A stretch of 7,598 nucleotides of DNA from an uncultured Aggregatibacter sp. (lineage in GTDB: Bacteria; Pseudomonadota; Gammaproteobacteria; Enterobacterales; Pasteurellaceae). The stretch covers positions 1 through 7,598 of the forward strand of contig NZ_CABFLM010000091.1 in the NCBI RefSeq assembly GCF_901873365.1, read 5' to 3'. The position numbers were made by a program, and so were the translations under genes. The notes below the pieces were generated by a model. That model was given only the letters and a program-made list of their open reading frames with translations, was not told the DNA's origin and made no database searches. Below, in pieces: positions 4,902-7,598 of this stretch (the stretch's first letter is position 1; the number at the start of each line of letters is the position of its first letter).

Positions 4902-7373
4902 CTATAAGTCGTAAAAAGTCATTTCGCTTGTTTCATCCAAAGACAAACCGAATTCATCGTTGTAATAGCGTTCATTCAGATAATAAATGCCCGAGCCTTC
5001 AATGGTTTCATGCAGGGCGTTTTCTTTTTGCAATTTACCCCAAACGTTGGGGAAGACGTTCACACTGTAACGCTGGGCTTTTTGCAAAGTGCGGTGCATT
5101 TCTTTCGGATCCCATTCGCCACAGAGTTTGGCAATGAGTTCCGCGCCTTCGCCATACGGCACGATGACGGCATGGGTCGGCGCGTCTATGGCTTGGAAGG
5201 CACGCCCTGCACTTTTGAAGGATTGCATCAGCAGCGGCAACGGTTTGCTTCTTTTATTGTTTTTCTCGCCATAAGGATTTAGCGCGTTATTGCTCAACCA
5301 ATCCAGCAGTGAACCTGTTGCGCTGTTTTTGACGGAATACGACATTTCATCGCTGCGCTGGTAAAAATAATATTCAAAATAACGCTCCATCGCGGCGGGT
5401 TGCAAAATGTCCTGTCCGGCAAAATCGCGAAACACGCGTTCGGCATGGGTTTTGCCTACCTGAATATCGGGTAATATCCGCGTAAAATCCTGTTCTTGCA
5501 AATTCAACACCCAAACCTGCCCTTTACCTTCTTTCTCGCCGTGCCGGTTGCAACGCCCCGCCGCCTGAGCAATGCTATCCAGCCCGCCCAAGGCGCGAAT
5601 CACGCAAGCCATGGAAATATCCACACCGGCTTCAATCAACTGGGTGCTGATGCAGATAACGGGTTGTTTGTTTTTCAGACGAGCTTTGATGGTGTCAAAA
5701 ATCGCTTTGCGGTGCGCCGCGCATTGGTTGGTACTTAAATGAAATATGGCTTCGGGTGGCACGTTCTGTCCCTTGCAATACTGATAAAGCTTCTGCGCCC
5801 ATTTTTTAGTATTGACGATAAACAGGCAACTTGGGGGCGTCTGAGTCCGAAACTGTTCCAGTAAAAACGCGCCCGCCTCTGCCACATTCCAGCCACCTGC
5901 TTTTTCGTTGAATCGGATTTTTACGCGCGACAAATCAGCAAACAATTTGTCCAAATCCTGATGCTTGCCCATGATTTCGGTATTTGCAGGCTGCTTTAAC
6001 AAACCTCGTGCAGCAATGCTTTCCCTTTTGCCTTCAGAGAAGTTCTGCAAGCCCGACTCGCCGAGCAAAGGCTGCGTCGCCGTGCACAAAACCGCCGTAC
6101 TTTTGCCAAACGTCGTCAACCAGTTCAGTACATTGCAAAACAAATGTACGCATTTCACGGGCAGGGTTTGGATTTCGTCAAAAATCAAGACGCTATTTGT
6201 CATCGGGTGGATATGGCGCGCGCCGCGCGTACCACCACCGAACCATGCGTCCAAAAACTGCACCATAGTGGTAAACACAATAGGTTTATCCCAGTTTTCG
6301 GACAGCAGTTTGTCCTGCCAGCTTTGCTTTTCGGGTTCTAAATTGGAATGGTGTTCGAGCACCCAATCTTCGCCGAGAATTTCGCGCACGGCTTGGGCAT
6401 TTTGATCAATGATGGAAGTATAGGGAATGATGTAGATAATGCGATCAAGATTATGCTTTTGCGCATGATGGAGGGCATAGCGCAGACTGGCCAATGTTTT
6501 GCCGCCACCGGTCGGCACAGTCAGCGTATAAATACCTTGAGAATCGGCTGCTCTTTTTAGGCAGTCGTCTGAAATTCGACGGCGGATTTCGTCAATGGGA
6601 TAACGGTTTTCAAAACCTGCTAATTTGGCTTCCAATTTATCAATCGCCGATTGCCAATCTGGTTTTTCAGTCAAGCGACGGACTTTTTTCTGCGCCTCCC
6701 GCTCAAAATCCGAGCTGTTGATACGGTCAGCATCAATCAGGCAGCTAAACAGGAAACGGGTTAGGCAGCCGAGGTAAAACTCTTTGATTTTGTCGTTGCT
6801 TACTGGGTCGGAAAGAATCGGTTTCACCGCTTTGAGCAGACTGCGAATCAGGTTTTCTCCTGCCAATTCACGTGCTTTCTGTTGAACGGCTTCATCGGCA
6901 TTTTGCTCGCATTCTATCAAATGCGTCAGTTCATCATCCTTTTCAAACCGCTTTTTCCAAACGGCGTTACCTTCGCCGTCCAAACAGTCAATCAAACCTT
7001 CGCCGTGGTGCGATGCAATGCACAACCCCAGCATTTGCCCGAACAATTCGCCGATGCCCTGCGCTGCACCGAATTTTCTTAATTCGCGGTAAACCCATTG
7101 CGCACCGGCGGTGGAATGGTCAATTTTTTTGCCATTGGGCAAAACATAATCATCTGCGTCGGGATTAATGCCGGTTACGCTTTTGATATATTCTTGGAAA
7201 TCTTGGGAATATTTACCGAAATCATGCATGAGTCCGAGTAATTCACCAACCAAACCTAAATTCAGTTTTGCGGCAAGTTGCCCAGAGATAGTAGAGGTTT
7301 CTAGTAGGTGATCAATAAGTAATTGCTGTAATCCATCAAGTTTACGTACATGAGCAATTGCATCTTTAGCCAT
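4902..7373 (-). CDS. cas3: Type I-C CRISPR effector helicase-nuclease Cas3
   Basis: Cas3 is recruited by target-bound Cascade and unwinds and degrades DNA 3' to 5'. Using the ATG at 7373-7371 the protein has 823 aa. The N-terminal HD nuclease shows AIAHVRK (H8), DHLLE (H22), MHDFGKYSQDFQ (H50, D51, K54), DHSTAG (H86) and CIASHHGE (H122, H123). The SF2 helicase follows: Walker A TVPTGGGKT (285-293), IIYIIPYTSIIDQ, DEIQ (399-402) in the DExH position, TAT (431-433), STQLIEAGVDIS (576-587) and QAAGRCNR (603-610). The C-terminal domain ends MTFYDL. All motifs are intact. An in-frame TTG at 7394 is possible, but AAGGAG at 7381-7386 sits seven bases before the ATG, which decides the start. It is the first gene of the operon. 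Confidence 0.98.
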   Translation of the reverse strand: MAKDAIAHVRKLDGLQQLLIDHLLETSTISGQLAAKLNLGLVGELLGLMHDFGKYSQDFQEYIKSVTGINPDADDYVLPNGKKIDHSTAGAQWVYRELRKFGAAQGIGELFGQMLGLCIASHHGEGLIDCLDGEGNAVWKKRFEKDDELTHLIECEQNADEAVQQKARELAGENLIRSLLKAVKPILSDPVSNDKIKEFYLGCLTRFLFSCLIDADRINSSDFEREAQKKVRRLTEKPDWQSAIDKLEAKLAGFENRYPIDEIRRRISDDCLKRAADSQGIYTLTVPTGGGKTLASLRYALHHAQKHNLDRIIYIIPYTSIIDQNAQAVREILGEDWVLEHHSNLEPEKQSWQDKLLSENWDKPIVFTTMVQFLDAWFGGGTRGARHIHPMTNSVLIFDEIQTLPVKCVHLFCNVLNWLTTFGKSTAVLCTATQPLLGESGLQNFSEGKRESIAARGLLKQPANTEIMGKHQDLDKLFADLSRVKIRFNEKAGGWNVAEAGAFLLEQFRTQTPPSCLFIVNTKKWAQKLYQYCKGQNVPPEAIFHLSTNQCAAHRKAIFDTIKARLKNKQPVICISTQLIEAGVDISMACVIRALGGLDSIAQAAGRCNRHGEKEGKGQVWVLNLQEQDFTRILPDIQVGKTHAERVFRDFAGQDILQPAAMERYFEYYFYQRSDEMSYSVKNSATGSLLDWLSNNALNPYGEKNNKRSKPLPLLMQSFKSAGRAFQAIDAPTHAVIVPYGEGAELIAKLCGEWDPKEMHRTLQKAQRYSVNVFPNVWGKLQKENALHETIEGSGIYYLNERYYNDEFGLSLDETSEMTFYDL
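5087..5095 (+). repeat. Haemophilus-type uptake signal (USS) core in cas3
   Basis: AAGTGCGGT is a second perfect Hin-USS 9-mer, again preceded by A, inside the cas3 3' region (coding His-Arg-Thr-Leu on the other strand). The following flank, GCATTTCT, is AT-leaning but fits the extended consensus less well than the copy at 1158. Confidence 0.5.
5674..5685 (-). repeat. DUS-like site, mucosa dialect (11 of 12)
   Basis: On the minus strand the sequence is AGCTCGTCTGAA, one mismatch from the mucosa-type DUS and with the TCGTCTGAA part intact. It lies within cas3. Confidence 0.5.
6562..6573 (+). repeat. Degenerate DUS (10 of 12)
   Basis: CAGTCGTCTGAA keeps the GTCGTCTGAA core of the mucosa-type DUS but differs at the first two bases. 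It lies within cas3. Confidence 0.35.
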
Positions 7374-7380
7374 TAAGAAT

Positions 7381-7386
7381 CTCCTT
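7381..7386 (-). promoter_or_regulatory. Strong ribosome binding site of cas3
   Basis: AAGGAG lies seven bases upstream of the ATG at 7373-7371. This is the best Shine-Dalgarno match near the operon start. It would fall inside the coding region if the upstream TTG (7394-7392) were used, so it argues for the ATG. Confidence 0.85.
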
Positions 7387-7395
7387 TTGCTCAAA

Positions 7396-7426
7396 ATAAT
7401 ATCAAGAGCTTAAAAAAGGGTATCAA
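7396..7426 (-). promoter_or_regulatory. Candidate sigma-70 promoter of the cas operon
   Basis: On the minus strand, TTGATA (7426-7421) and TATTAT (7401-7396) resemble -35 and -10 boxes with a 19-base spacer, longer than the ideal 17. They predict a start near 7389 and a very short leader before the cas3 ribosome binding site. The spacer 7374-7500 is otherwise AT-rich with no ORF, RNA gene or CRISPR repeat seen. Because the rRNA terminator lies just upstream, some read-through from the rRNA operon is an alternative source of transcript. Confidence 0.4.
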
Positions 7427-7501
7427 AAACTTTTTACGTGACCAAATACATAAACTTTATCTTGAGATATTCATCACATTTTATTTTCATAGCTTAGTCC
7501 C

Positions 7502-7539
7502 AAAACGCAGAAACCCCTGACGCTCTCACATCAGGGGTT
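7502..7539 (-). terminator. Rho-independent terminator of the rRNA operon
   Basis: AACCCCTGA (7512-7520) and TCAGGGGTT (7531-7539) form a perfect 9-bp stem around a 10-base loop. In the minus-strand transcript the stem is followed by TCTGCGTTTT, a broken T-tract. It begins about 11 bases after the 5S 3' end, so it terminates the rRNA operon before the cas operon. The T-tract is weak, so termination may be incomplete. Confidence 0.85.
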
Positions 7540-7550
7540 CATACGAATAA

Positions 7551-7598
7551 ACTTGGCGGTGACCTACTCTCACATGGGAATCTCCCACACTACCATCG
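7551..7598 (-). rRNA. rrf: 5S ribosomal RNA, 3' end only
   Basis: The reverse complement reads GATTCCCATGTGAGAGTAGG followed by TCACCGCCAAGT, the typical proteobacterial 5S rRNA 3' third with its terminal stem strand. The 5' part lies beyond the right edge. The mature 3' end is placed near 7551 by the end of the stem strand and may be off by a base or two. The gene reads in the same direction as the cas operon, so the cas locus sits directly downstream of an rRNA operon. Confidence 0.93.

Noticed and set aside
4694..5137. Plus-strand open frame of 147 codons opposite cas5c and cas3
   Set aside because: It lies antisense to two well-supported cas genes, shows no family resemblance and spans their junction.
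5453..5464. TGCCTACCTGAA as an eikenella-type DUS
   Set aside because: It has two mismatches at the 5' end to the dialect as I recall it; too weak to count.
7371..7394. Longer cas3 starting at TTG 7394
   Set aside because: It would place the strong AAGGAG site inside the coding region; the ATG at 7373 has ideal spacing.

Overview
The window looks like part of a chromosome from a commensal Neisseria or close Neisseriaceae relative. The main evidence is four perfect 12-mers matching neisserial DNA uptake sequence (DUS) dialects: two AGGTCGTCTGAA (mucosa type), one AGGCCGTCTGAA (AG-DUS) and one AGGCTGCCTGAA (simonsiella type), plus several near matches. The species cannot be fixed from this window. 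All genes read on the minus strand, so transcription runs from right to left.

Layout from right to left. At 7551-7598 lies the 3' end of a 5S rRNA gene, followed by a hairpin terminator (about 7502-7539) that closes an rRNA operon. A short AT-rich spacer (7374-7500) holds the likely promoter and ribosome binding site of a type I-C (Dvulg) CRISPR-Cas operon. The operon is cas3 (4902-7373), cas5c (4157-4894), cas8c/csd1 (2058-4160), cas7c/csd2 (1182-2036) and cas4 (519-1169). A probable internally translated small subunit, cas11c (2058-2480), lies inside cas8c. The genes are packed tightly (7-bp gap, 4-bp overlap, 21-bp gap, 12-bp gap), as in a single polycistronic unit.

Cas5c processes pre-crRNA (Y46/K116/H117 are present). 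Cas5c, Cas7c, Cas8c and Cas11c would form the Cascade surveillance complex. Cas3 (HD nuclease plus SF2 helicase) would shred the recognised DNA. Cas4 belongs to the adaptation arm. All visible cas genes look intact, so interference should be functional if a crRNA array exists. No CRISPR repeat is in the window.

The unusual part is the left end. Type I-C operons normally continue cas4-cas1-cas2-array. Here base composition drops abruptly at the cas4 stop to about 26% GC, and a different gene begins 47 bp later. It encodes a metallo-beta-lactamase-fold protein (YDCGS and SHFDNDH motifs) that runs off the window through a 9-bp minisatellite encoding (Glu-Val-Lys)n. It may be a cargo or defence gene inserted at, or replacing, the cas1-cas2 position.

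A second surprise is that the cas operon carries several uptake-signal types. Besides mixed neisserial DUS dialects there are two perfect Haemophilus-type USS cores (AAGTGCGGT), one spanning the cas4 start, and one perfect Actinobacillus pleuropneumoniae-type core (ACAAGCGGT). Together with patchwork GC content within cas8c and cas7c, this suggests a history of transformation-mediated exchange, possibly across the Neisseriaceae/Pasteurellaceae boundary.
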